Shown here one piece after another: positions 26,049-33,467 of a stretch of DNA of 43,711 bases. This stretch comes from a virus. Each line of letters starts with the position of its first letter. The stretch's first letter is position 1. The notes below the pieces were generated by a model that made no database searches, was not told the DNA's origin, and saw only the letters and a program-made list of their open reading frames with translations. Location: positions 1 through 43,711 of the IMG/VR virus record IMGVR_UViG_3300001679_000002, one strand, 5' to 3'. Made by a program: the position numbers and the translations under genes.

Positions 26049-26994
26049 CGCCGTTCGCTTTCTTATGTTCTAGCAATATTTCATCTTGGCTAAGCGCATT
26101 CTGAGAATTCACTATTTTTTCGCGCAAGCTATCAAGCAGTTCATGCTGTTTACTTTGGAAGTCGGACAAATTCTGCTTATCTTTTCCTTCTTGCTGTAAG
26201 CGGCCCATCTGAATTTCACTTTCTTCACGTACTTTTTGTGTCATACCCAAATCGGCAAGCGAAAGATTGTTTTTGCTTAATAAATCGAAGATAGGCTTAA
26301 GCAATGGGTTAGCTTTAGTGTCCATAATGGTGGTTTTTTTGCCCGTTTCGCTATCAGTAAACTGAGCAAGATGAAAGCCGCCGTCTTTATCAAATGAATA
26401 GGCTGGTGATTCCAGTAGCACACCTTTATTAATTACACTTATCAGCATGTCATCCATTAACGAAGCAAAGTTAGCCTGTTGCATCGCTTGATGCTCTCGC
26501 AACATTTTCGGGTCGTGGCTTTCTATAGCGATCAGATGACGCATGAATAATTCAGTCTTGCGAGTACAAGCCACTTGCTGGCTACAGTAGTCAAAATCAA
26601 TATCACAGGTATCACACGCGTCATATTTGCCAGGCTTAGCAGGAAAATAGAGCGCTTGCTTTGCCGCCGCTCCGTGTTTCAACGCATTGAATCGCGTTCT
26701 TAACGCTTCCTCAGGTGTAGGGTGACCATCCAAGTTTGCAGCAGAGGCCGCTTTTCCTTCTAAGGTTTTTGGGCCTGTTGATTTTACATAGCTACTAAAT
26801 AACCCTCGCTGCCAAGGTATTTGCTGTGAACGGGATCTACAAGACGGACAAGTAGAAAAATATCGATAGGGATGAGACAGAATATCGTCATCAATTACTT
26901 CTTCAGGCTCAGAATCCCACACATGGAGACACACATCACATTTAAATGTAATGTCGTTGCGTGGGGCTAAAAACTTGCTTTTGTCCGTTTTCAT
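26041..26994 (-). CDS. terminase small subunit-like, zinc-ribbon protein
   Basis: 317 residues, long for a small terminase. N-terminal zinc ribbon: CDVC (about 19-22) and CPSC (about 49-52). Then GPKTLEGKAASAANLDGH...RFNALKHGAAAK, a motif common near terminases, and a second Cys cluster (CDTCDIDFDYC). C-terminal half is helical. It precedes the large subunit with overlap and follows late motif copy 4. DNA recognition is the inferred role. Confidence 0.7.
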   Translation of the reverse strand: MKTDKSKFLAPRNDITFKCDVCLHVWDSEPEEVIDDDILSHPYRYFSTCPSCRSRSQQIPWQRGLFSSYVKSTGPKTLEGKAASAANLDGHPTPEEALRTRFNALKHGAAAKQALYFPAKPGKYDACDTCDIDFDYCSQQVACTRKTELFMRHLIAIESHDPKMLREHQAMQQANFASLMDDMLISVINKGVLLESPAYSFDKDGGFHLAQFTDSETGKKTTIMDTKANPLLKPIFDLLSKNNLSLADLGMTQKVREESEIQMGRLQQEGKDKQNLSDFQSKQHELLDSLREKIVNSQNALSQDEILLEHKKANGDG

Positions 26995-27018
26995 ACCGCC
27001 ATTTTGGTGCAGCAGAAA

Positions 27019-27036
27019 ACGCAGCGTTAGGGCAAA
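27019..27036 (-). promoter_or_regulatory. late-operon motif, copy 4
   Basis: The minus strand reads TTTGCCCTAACGCTGCGT, 25 bases before the terminase small subunit start. It opens the whole packaging/head operon. Confidence 0.65.
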
Positions 27037-27070
27037 TTCATATTAGGGGAACTATTTAAAAAACGTACCG

Positions 27071-28693
27071 CTATGCAGCTTTTACTAAGCGTGACGGCAA
27101 CTTACGCTTAAATTCAATCATAGGTACGTTAATAGTTCCCAGTAAGGAGGGCTCGGGGAGCCACTTTCTCTCACTGGGAACTATTTCAGAGTTCACAGTT
27201 ATAAGTGCCTCCGGTCTGTATTTCACTTTAATTTCATTGTCTTGCAGCATAATGCTGTGAATAAACGTCTTAAAGAATTCACGAACTTTACCCGGTTTAT
27301 TGGTGGTTTTGATGATATCAACCAGTAATTCGCTCAATTCGGTAAGGTCAGTTTCAGAAATTTCCAACTGTGGTGGTTTTTCCGTTTCGGACACGGCTAA
27401 TTCAGTATTTAATTTCCTAATGGTTTCGTTGTTAGAACGTAAACGCGGTGCAAGGTCTTGCACGTTGTAAATGCCTGTATCGTCTTCCAGTAGTTCATAT
27501 AAGCGCGAGTTCTTTCGCTCATACTCTTTAATTTGCTGAACAATTTCGTTGCATCTGTCTCGCTTTTTTTGCGCCCAAGAGCCGCACAGGTCGTTAAGCT
27601 GCAATAGCAAGTCTTTCAAATTTCGCTCTGTAAGCACCTCTGCGCAGATAACATCAGTCATCCAAGGGTCGAATATGGCTGAATTAATTCTACGGTCTTC
27701 ACAGCCCAAACCAGCCTGTTTAGTGCTGCAGTTGTAATAGTAATAAGTCTTCGTTGCGCCTTTTGCCTTTTCTATCTTCATCGACTTACCGCATTTGCCG
27801 CATTTCAATAGGCCAGTAAAAAAACGAGTGCTTTTGGGCGAACCACCCTCTTTCACTGCTTTTTGAGTTTGACTGTCCATTGTTTTTTGCACAGCGTCGT
27901 ACAGTTCGTAAGAAACAATGGGTTCGTGACTGTCTACTACGATCCATTCAGAACGGGGTAATGAACCCTCACGGCCCTTTTTACCAAATGCAATTCTGCC
28001 AACAACGCGTTCGTTACGCAGTAAGCCAAGAATAGAGGTTTTATTCCATTTTTTGCCACGGTTAAGACGTCCTTCAGCATTAAGCAGCTCAGCTATCTGT
28101 TTTCCACCGTAACCTGAAAGCTTTAGTTCAAATATTCTGTTAACAGTGCCAACTTCCATCGGATTTGGAATGAGCCTAGTCTTATTTTTCTCACCGAGAA
28201 CTTTTTCTACCTGGTATCCAAATGTTAAATAACCTCCATTGAAATAGCCTTTTTGTGCATTTGCTATCATTGAACGTTTTGTATCTTGTGAGACTTGACG
28301 AGAATAGTACTCGTCGAATAACTCTAAAATCCCCTCGTAAATAAAGCCTGAATCGCCCTTATCGATATTTTGAGACACATAGCTTATTTTGGTACTGCTA
28401 TTGGCTAATCGTCGCTTATTAAGCTTTGCTTCAAGCGCGTTTCTAGCAAAGCGTGAAGTACTCCAACAAATAAAGTAATCAACGTCGAAGTTTTCACAGT
28501 ATGAAATGGCTTGTTGGAATGCAGGACGGTTATCAGTGGCGCCAGAGATACCTTCGTCTGTGAATACTTTCTTCACATCGGCCCCGAGCGATTTAGCGTG
28601 GGCTAGGCATTTGTCTATTTGGCTTTGAACAGGAAGTTCCTTTTCGGCTTGTTTCGCAGTGGAAACACGCGCATATATTACACAAGTGGTCAT
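27071..28693 (-). CDS. large serine recombinase (integrase/resolvase family)
   Basis: 540 residues. Catalytic domain 1-150 with YARVSTAKQ (Ser11), then DEGISG, and the R-x-x-R-type motif CWSTSRFARNALEA. The recombinase domain follows (LIPNPMEVGTVNRIFEL, KKWNKTSILGLLRNERVVG), then a zinc ribbon near 297-335 (CGKCG and two later Cys), then a coiled coil (about 360-430). All catalytic features are present. The ribosome site AGGAACTAACA is the one used by several early genes. It should catalyse phage integration or inversion; no attP core was proved. Confidence 0.9.
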   Translation of the reverse strand: MTTCVIYARVSTAKQAEKELPVQSQIDKCLAHAKSLGADVKKVFTDEGISGATDNRPAFQQAISYCENFDVDYFICWSTSRFARNALEAKLNKRRLANSSTKISYVSQNIDKGDSGFIYEGILELFDEYYSRQVSQDTKRSMIANAQKGYFNGGYLTFGYQVEKVLGEKNKTRLIPNPMEVGTVNRIFELKLSGYGGKQIAELLNAEGRLNRGKKWNKTSILGLLRNERVVGRIAFGKKGREGSLPRSEWIVVDSHEPIVSYELYDAVQKTMDSQTQKAVKEGGSPKSTRFFTGLLKCGKCGKSMKIEKAKGATKTYYYYNCSTKQAGLGCEDRRINSAIFDPWMTDVICAEVLTERNLKDLLLQLNDLCGSWAQKKRDRCNEIVQQIKEYERKNSRLYELLEDDTGIYNVQDLAPRLRSNNETIRKLNTELAVSETEKPPQLEISETDLTELSELLVDIIKTTNKPGKVREFFKTFIHSIMLQDNEIKVKYRPEALITVNSEIVPSERKWLPEPSLLGTINVPMIEFKRKLPSRLVKAA

Positions 28694-28711
28694 TGTTAGT
28701 TCCTAAAATCA

Positions 28712-29065
28712 CTATCTAAGGGGTACTTCCCCCAATTCGTATTTTTTCGCTATTCGTCTAATTGTATCAGGAGAACGAGACATTCCGTGTTTTTCAAGCT
28801 CTTTGGTTATTTCGGTGCAGGACATCTTTCGTTCTATAAAGCACTTAATGATTTGTACGCACTGGTACTCTTGGTATTTTTTTATGGAAGGGACGTAAAT
28901 TTTATCCTGCTTCCACTGGTTCTCAGGGCAGCTGGCGGCACGCCAAATTTTAATGAACATTTCTGGACCAGCGATGTGTGCAATTTCTCGCCAGAACTTA
29001 GGTAAGTTCAATTTATCCAGTTCGGCCATTTTCAGTGAATCTATTTCTGCTGTTCTTTCACTCAT
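28712..29065 (-). CDS. Mor/C-like transcription activator
   Basis: 117 residues. FWREIAHIAGPEMFIKIWRAASCPE resembles the Mor dimerisation part (IA-x-x-IG...), and CTEITKELEKHGMSRSPDTIRRIAKKYEL is a C-terminal helix-turn-helix. In Mu-like phages Mor/C activate middle and late promoters. It lies 18 bases upstream of the serine recombinase and before the late genes, so it is the prime candidate to recognise the four late motifs. Family call is by pattern. Confidence 0.6.
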   Translation of the reverse strand: MSERTAEIDSLKMAELDKLNLPKFWREIAHIAGPEMFIKIWRAASCPENQWKQDKIYVPSIKKYQEYQCVQIIKCFIERKMSCTEITKELEKHGMSRSPDTIRRIAKKYELGEVPLR

Positions 29066-29342
29066 TATTTTTGCCTTATAACAGAGTTTAAAATCAGTGC
29101 AGATATGCTGGTACCCACCCTACCCTATTCAAGAAGCTCTTTATACTTGCCGAGCCCCCACCCCTCTAATAGTAATGCATGAAGGAGGTGGATTGCAGGA
29201 TATTCGAGCAGTAAGTGTGTGTTTAAGTTGTATTTCTATTTTTTATTGCGTTTTTTATTAAATATGTGTGGCTGCAGGCATTGTTCTTACGTGGTGGATT
29301 GGTTGTGTATTGCGTATTTTGTATATAAAGCGCAGTTACTAG

Positions 29343-29357
29343 TTCCACGCACCAAAA
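29343..29357 (+). repeat. 15-bp direct repeat, copy 1
   Basis: TTCCACGCACCAAAA, repeated exactly at 29451-29465 with 108-bp spacing. Confidence 0.7.
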
Positions 29358-29450
29358 TGATATTGTCCGTTATTTAAGAGAGTTTCAAAGGGTGCTGCGC
29401 ACACCTGCAAACATTCATTATCTATTAGTTGGTGGTGCAGACTATATAAT

Positions 29451-29465
29451 TTCCACGCACCAAAA
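29451..29465 (+). repeat. 15-bp direct repeat, copy 2
   Basis: Second exact copy of TTCCACGCACCAAAA. It lies in the gap next to two recombinase genes and could bind one of them or the Mor-like protein. Confidence 0.7.
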
Positions 29466-29588
29466 AAGAACCAAAGGCGTGTCTGTGTAAAGCTTTCTGG
29501 TAAATTTTATGTTCTAGTGACAGAGGGGTTTGCTATAGCGCTGAGGGAATTGGCCCAGTGCTATAGTCATGGTAAGAATGTAGGAAAT

Positions 29589-30587
29589 TTATTTCTTTAG
29601 GGCGTGAAGAAGTGGTGTTACTGCAGTAGTAATCTTTCCTAATGGATTACCCTTATCCACTTGTTTGGTAAGCTTCCGTAATGCAAGTTGAGTGTATATC
29701 TCTGTGGTTTTTGGGTCACTGTGGCCTAGCAGTGTTTGCCTGGTGATAATGTCTAAGTCTTCTTCTGCGTATTCGGTACCTGTAAGGTGGCGTAGCGCAT
29801 GAGGGTGAGCCTGATTGGCAGGAACGCCAGCTGCAATGCCTCGCTTATTAATCATCTTCTGGATAGTGCGCGGTGATATTCTTCTGTTTTCGCCGTAATA
29901 ATCCCAGGGCTTAACACGACGGTTATTGGTGCTAATGAATAACACCTGATCACCATTGGGTAATGTGCGGTCAATATGACGTAAATCAGGATGACCAATG
30001 TAAACACGCAGGAATAACTGCACTTCCATTGGCAAAGGAACCTGACGTTCTTTCTTACCCTTCTCGATAACACGAATAGCTAAACGGTCAGTTCCCTCGT
30101 GTTCAAATGCAACGATATTTGAAAGGTTAAGTGAAACAATTCCGGCCAAGCGAAAGCCACAGCCCCCCATAAGCGCGATAATCGCTGCGTCTCGTATTCC
30201 GATAAATGTTTCTAAGTCACAACTCTGTAGCAGCTGCTCGAAAGAACGTAACCCCATAGCAACAGGTATTTTTTGTGACGATGCTGGGTAAGGTAAAGAT
30301 GCAGCAAAGTTGGAACGAGTATGCCCTTTGTCAAATAGGTATTCGTAGAACCCACGAAGTGCAGCCACAGCGGTTCGTCTACTTTGTGGTACCAACTTCA
30401 TTTGGTGCAGAAATAGGCCGGTGAACTGCTCTAGCTGCAACGGTTTAGGCTGGTAAGGGTCAACTACTGACTTTTCGCAAAATGAAAGATACAGCGTTAA
30501 GTAGTAGCGGTACTTCTTAATGGTTTCGACTGAACGGGCTTCATTCAGCTGTTTAAACTGCAACCACTCATTTACCAACATCTGCAT
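29589..30587 (-). CDS. tyrosine recombinase, full length (XerC/D-like integrase)
   Basis: 332 residues from 30587 (344 if read from 30623). N-terminal core-binding domain (VNEWLQFKQLNEARSVETIKKYRYYL). Catalytic residues, numbered from 30587: Arg146 (GCGFRLAG), Lys near 176-178 (IEKGKKERQVP), His263-x-x-Arg266 (HALRH), His289 (LLGHSD) and Tyr298 (TEIYTQ). All are intact. The start at 30587 is favoured weakly by GGA nine bases upstream. The upstream region carries CGGACAG repeats that could be arm-type or accessory sites. Integrase or dimer resolvase. Confidence 0.85.
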   Translation of the reverse strand: MQMLVNEWLQFKQLNEARSVETIKKYRYYLTLYLSFCEKSVVDPYQPKPLQLEQFTGLFLHQMKLVPQSRRTAVAALRGFYEYLFDKGHTRSNFAASLPYPASSQKIPVAMGLRSFEQLLQSCDLETFIGIRDAAIIALMGGCGFRLAGIVSLNLSNIVAFEHEGTDRLAIRVIEKGKKERQVPLPMEVQLFLRVYIGHPDLRHIDRTLPNGDQVLFISTNNRRVKPWDYYGENRRISPRTIQKMINKRGIAAGVPANQAHPHALRHLTGTEYAEEDLDIITRQTLLGHSDPKTTEIYTQLALRKLTKQVDKGNPLGKITTAVTPLLHALKK

Positions 30588-30623
30588 TTTATAGGATCCC
30601 CAGGGGCATATTTTCACGGACAT

Positions 30624-31140
30624 TTGGACATTTAGCCCTTTTTAGCGATGTAGGCCGCGCAGAACAAGGGCAAAGACCTGTCCGAAACTGTCCAAAATTT
30701 ACGGACAGGCTCTTTTTTTTCGGACAGTTCCGACCAGTTACTATTTTAAAACCGGACAGCTCCCTTTTATATATATTTTTTTATCTTATTAATTCTTAAA
30801 GAAAAATAATAATAATAAAAGAAACGATGAAACGCAGAAAAACACAAAACGGACAGGAATAGGATGAAAACGGACAGGAATAAGCACAAAACGGACAGCA
30901 ATAAAAAGCGCAATAAAAAATAATCGAATAAAAACAGCAATTTAAATTAAAGATAAGCAATTAAGATTAAAATTGTCCAATGTCCAACATTTTTACCCCC
31001 GAGTGGAATGATATTTATCTGGCTAAATAGACTAAAATCCGCTTTGCGCTTTCAGGTAACGTTTACGGGCTGAACCAATATCGAAAGCAATGAATGTTTG
31101 ATGTGAGTTGAGAAGAAGTATTTTATTTCGGTGTAGATAT
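30624..31140. other. non-coding region with CGGACAG repeats and AT-rich tract: origin or attP-arm candidate
   Basis: CGGACAG occurs on the plus strand at 30702, 30721, 30753, 30850, 30871 and 30892 (the last three exactly 21 bp apart), with inverted CTGTCC at 30678 and 30688. The two clusters flank a strongly AT-rich tract (about 30762-30835). No gene is visible. Iteron-plus-AT layout suits a replication origin; being next to an integrase suits attP arms. Confidence 0.55.
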
Positions 31141-31153
31141 TAATGTGGCCATG

Positions 31154-31179
31154 AAAAAAGCCGCTAAAAAGCGGCTTTT
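31154..31179 (-). terminator. rho-independent terminator after hicB-like gene
   Basis: Stem AAAAGCCGCT / AGCGGCTTTT with a four-base loop; T/A runs on both sides could make it bidirectional. Confidence 0.8.
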
Positions 31180-31216
31180 AAAACATTAACCTAATATTTG
31201 TAATTCATTTATCTAG

Positions 31217-31495
31217 CTACCCATTGATAGGGGTAATGTCTACCTCAACAAACGACCAAATAAAATCCTTAAAGTCTTTGTTGTTTTTATGGCTATCTAT
31301 ACTTCCCGCCTCTGGTATTTCGTCACCATCCGCAAAACCTAACTCTAAAAAACCCTCCAATGCTTCTTTTGCATTTTCAATAGCTTCGCCTAATGTGTCT
31401 CCAGCTGAGTAACAACCAGGTATATCCGGAAACACAACACCATACGCGTTATCACTTCCGGAAAGCTCTACTGCAATAGGATACTTTCTTTTCAC
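31217..31495 (-). CDS. HicB-like antitoxin, short and without visible hicA
   Basis: 92 residues. The HicB partial RNase-H fold is clear: YPIAVELSGSDNAYGVVFPDIPGCYSAGDTLGEAIENAKEAL. It then has the FADGDEIPEAGSID stretch and SFVEVDITP. Related HicB proteins continue with a C-terminal ribbon-helix-helix; here the frame stops right after VDITPING, so DNA binding is missing. GTG start with GGAG seven bases upstream. No HicA-like (about 60-residue dsRNA-binding) gene is seen on either side. It could be a leftover, or neutralise a host HicA. Confidence 0.75.
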   Translation of the reverse strand: MKRKYPIAVELSGSDNAYGVVFPDIPGCYSAGDTLGEAIENAKEALEGFLELGFADGDEIPEAGSIDSHKNNKDFKDFIWSFVEVDITPING

Positions 31496-31520
31496 AACAA
31501 CTCCAGTAACTCTATAATTT

Positions 31521-31823
31521 CTATTGTTTGGTAGTGCTAGCTGTTTCTTGATTAGTTTGGGTCGAATCTTTTCTAACGCTCTTGTCTAGGCATTCACAAA
31601 TAAAAGCTATGCCAAATATAATTGAAGAAAGGAACAAACCCGTAAGCATGTAGGATAAAGAAAAAACATAGTGAATTAGTTCTCTCTCTTGGCCGCGTTC
31701 ATATTCAGGGAGAAATACAAAGGCAAAAACCAAGCACATAAATAGCATTAAAAAAGCTACAAATTTTAACCCGTCCGGCACCATTGATTGGTTGTCATAT
31801 TTGTTTTGGTATTCGTCTTCCAT
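31521..31823 (-). CDS. small two-TM membrane protein
   Basis: 100 residues with transmembrane segments near 19-38 and 51-74, a short charged loop (PEYERGQERELIHY), and a Thr/Gln-rich tail. GGAG lies eight bases before the ATG. Family unknown. Small membrane proteins in regulatory islands of temperate phages often act in superinfection exclusion; that is only context. Confidence 0.6.
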   Translation of the reverse strand: MEDEYQNKYDNQSMVPDGLKFVAFLMLFMCLVFAFVFLPEYERGQERELIHYVFSLSYMLTGLFLSSIIFGIAFICECLDKSVRKDSTQTNQETASTTKQ

Positions 31824-31861
31824 TATTTTACTCCGTGCTTTAAAAACTCAGAGTAATACAA

Positions 31862-31881
31862 TCAAAACAAAAAGCGCAATA
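31862..31881 (+). repeat. 20-bp repeat at downstream edge of cassette B
   Basis: Identical to the minus strand of 16968-16987 and inverted relative to the related AAAAAGCGCAACA at 32893-32909 upstream, so cassette B is bounded by inverted copies of about 14 bp. Confidence 0.6.
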
Positions 31882-31908
31882 AAAAGCCCACGTTAATCAG
31901 TGGGCTTT
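31881..31908 (-). terminator. rho-independent terminator of cassette B
   Basis: Minus-strand stem AAAGCCCAC / GTGGGCTTT followed by TTTTTATT, eight bases beyond the last gene of the cassette. Confidence 0.8.
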
Positions 31909-31915
31909 AGTTTGT

Positions 31916-32095
31916 TTAGCGTTCGGCTTTTACCAGTATGTCTATTTTTTCAGTGGCTGGTTTTAACAGCTGCACCATCTGAAATGCCTGTAAGTGCTCT
32001 ACTGGCCCATCGTTCATGTTTTCAAACAAGCTTTGAAGGCCTTTTAAATATTCGCTTAACTCGTAGGCGGTTTGATATCGGCTTTGACTTCGCAT
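31916..32095 (-). CDS. 59-residue partner protein of antirepressor B
   Basis: 59 residues, too short for many gene finders. Paralogue of 15967-16146: same length, shared GLQSLFENMNDGPVEHLQAF and MVQLLKPATEKI, differing mainly at the ends (MRSQSRYQ; DILVKAER). The ATG follows the antirepressor stop after one base, exactly as in cassette A. Strong conservation of the pairing while the antirepressor partner has diverged suggests a functional unit. Confidence 0.75.
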   Translation of the reverse strand: MRSQSRYQTAYELSEYLKGLQSLFENMNDGPVEHLQAFQMVQLLKPATEKIDILVKAER

Positions 32096-32096
32096 G

Positions 32097-32648
32097 CTAC
32101 ACCCCTAGTTCAAGCTGGCTTGTTTTTTTACCCAGCAGTGCAACATCTGGCATAGGCTCGCCAAGTAAGTTGCACACATTACGTAAACTGGTGATATACG
32201 CTGCTTTAGCAAATTCATCACGGCAATTCACTAATTCCTGCAACAGCTTGATTTTCTGATAACGAAGGGTGTTCAGTTCTTTGATAGGAATATTGCCGTA
32301 ATAACCCTGCTGCTTAATAGCAGGAAGCACTTCTTCACAAACCCATTGCGTAAATTTAACCGCTTCTAGCTTACTTGATCTAAAAGCAAGCATGAATAAA
32401 GCTGGTTCATTTATAAAAATAGTCTCTTGAGTACCAGAAGGTGTTGCAGAAAGTGCAATAGCTCGCCACTTTTCAGGTATGTTTTTGAGGGATAAATTAC
32501 CTCTCCATGTCATTTCAAGCGCTGTGACTACATCTTTAGCACCAAAAAACACATGACCGTTTTCGTCAATGGCTGTGCGAATTTCTGTGCTTGAAAAAGA
32601 GAATGGGTTATTTGTTGCCTGTGAAGGCATAAGAACTGTGTTAGTCAT
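32097..32648 (-). CDS. BRO-N family antirepressor B
   Basis: 183 residues. BRO-N domain (about 12-110): FSFSSTEIRTAIDENGHVFFGAKDVVTALEM, then LINEPALFMLAFRS-like and KFTQWVCEEVLPAIKQQGYYG, all hallmark blocks. A helical C-terminus contains SLRNVCNLLGEPMP and ends KKTSQLELGV; both features recur in the protein at 32916. Likely DNA-binding regulator or antirepressor of lysogeny. AGGTG lies before the ATG, next to RNA element 3. Confidence 0.85.
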   Translation of the reverse strand: MTNTVLMPSQATNNPFSFSSTEIRTAIDENGHVFFGAKDVVTALEMTWRGNLSLKNIPEKWRAIALSATPSGTQETIFINEPALFMLAFRSSKLEAVKFTQWVCEEVLPAIKQQGYYGNIPIKELNTLRYQKIKLLQELVNCRDEFAKAAYITSLRNVCNLLGEPMPDVALLGKKTSQLELGV

Positions 32649-32861
32649 GATATGACACCTTTTGATTTAAGTAGTATTAAAGCCACCATTGGGTGGCGAG
32701 TCTCAACTAAAGCTCAAAAGAAGCTCCGGGCCTATTTCCCTCACGGGTATTGTATTACGCCTCTCAACTCGCCATAGATAGAATTATGGCGCGCGACTGC
32801 TTTACAGGCACAAAAAAACCGCAAAGGCTAACGGGTGCGGATTACCGCTTTTGATTTTAGT
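32649..32861 (-). promoter_or_regulatory. structured RNA leader B (C4-like candidate)
   Basis: Same order as leader A. Element 1 (32861-32848) and element 3 (32672-32659) are near-identical (13/14), and element 2 (32720-32706) is complementary to both. A conserved terminator-like GCGGTTTTTTTGTGCC (32822-32807) and core AATACAATACCC (minus strand of 32745-32761) are shared with leader A. Inverted ACAGGCAC/GTGCCTGT (32804-32811, 32860-32867) enclose the 5' part. A hairpin GCCACC-attg-GGTGGC lies between elements 2 and 3. Confidence 0.65.
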
Positions 32862-32868
32862 GCCTGTA

Positions 32869-32897
32869 AAATTACCCCGTTATTCACGGGGTGTCAA
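32869..32897 (-). promoter_or_regulatory. sigma70-like promoter of cassette B with operator-like spacer
   Basis: Minus strand TTGACA, 17 bases, TAATTT. The spacer is itself a perfect inverted repeat (ACCCCGT / ACGGGGT, 32874-32892), which could be an operator or the terminator of the upstream BRO gene. Predicted RNA start at the 5' end of element 1. Confidence 0.55.
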
Positions 32898-32915
32898 TGT
32901 TGCGCTTTTTGTTAG

Positions 32916-33467
32916 TTAAATATCGAATGCGAGTTGTTCAACTTTCTTACCGATTTTACTTGTGGCTGGCATTGGTTCGCCGAGTAGATTGCATACATTC
33001 CTAAGGCTGTCTAACACCGCTTCAAACGAAAACTGGTCACGACAATGGTTAAGCTGCTGAATTAACCTTAGCTTCTGCTCCCTATATTTAAATTGTTGAC
33101 CTTCAGTAAGGTTCCCGTAATAGCCTTGCCGCCGAAGTGTTGGCACCACATCTTCGAATAACCAATCAGTAAATTTTTCTGCGTTGGGTTTATTCGAGCG
33201 AGTTGCAATAACATATACAGCGGCTTCATGAACAAAAATGGTTTCTTTTTCGCCAAAGCTGGTAGTGCGATAGACTACCAGCTGCCACTTTTTCCGCACG
33301 TTTTTAAGACTTCTTGCACCGTTCCAGCAGATATCTAATGCTTTAAACACATCTTTAGCACAGAAAAATGCTTCGCCATTCTCGGCTGTAGCGGTTCTCA
33401 CTTCGCTATCTATAAATAAAAAAGGGTTTTTAACTTCGTTTATTGGCATAAATATTTGGTCGTTCAT
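32916..33467 (-). CDS. BRO-N family antirepressor-like protein C
   Basis: 183 residues, same length as antirepressor B and clearly paralogous: NPFLFIDSEVRTATAENGEAFFCAKDVFKALDI, TIFVHEAAVYVIATRS, WLFEDVVPTLRRQGYYGN, and the shared SLRNVCNLLGEPMP. It lacks the 59-residue partner and its leader is of another type (33468-33721). AGGAA lies before the ATG. Probably a regulator with different target or timing. Confidence 0.85.
   Translation of the reverse strand: MNDQIFMPINEVKNPFLFIDSEVRTATAENGEAFFCAKDVFKALDICWNGARSLKNVRKKWQLVVYRTTSFGEKETIFVHEAAVYVIATRSNKPNAEKFTDWLFEDVVPTLRRQGYYGNLTEGQQFKYREQKLRLIQQLNHCRDQFSFEAVLDSLRNVCNLLGEPMPATSKIGKKVEQLAFDI

Larger units (their letters stand above)
29066..29588. 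other. non-coding gap with direct repeats, candidate attachment region
   Basis: 523 bases without a convincing gene, between a full-length tyrosine recombinase and the Mor-like/serine recombinase pair. It contains an exact 15-bp direct repeat (29343, 29451) and several GGTGG/CACC elements. A strong AAGGAGGTG at 29182 leads only to a 22-28-codon frame. Gaps beside recombinase genes often carry attP. Confidence 0.5.

Noticed and set aside
29179-29262. Short plus-strand frame behind a very good AAGGAGGTG sequence
   Set aside because: Only 22-28 codons, no recognisable features, and it runs against all neighbouring genes; kept as part of the gap.
30677-30720. Inverted CCTGTCCG/CGGACAGG followed by a T-run, looking like a plus-strand terminator
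   Set aside because: There is no plus-strand gene to terminate, and the arms are members of the CGGACAG repeat family.
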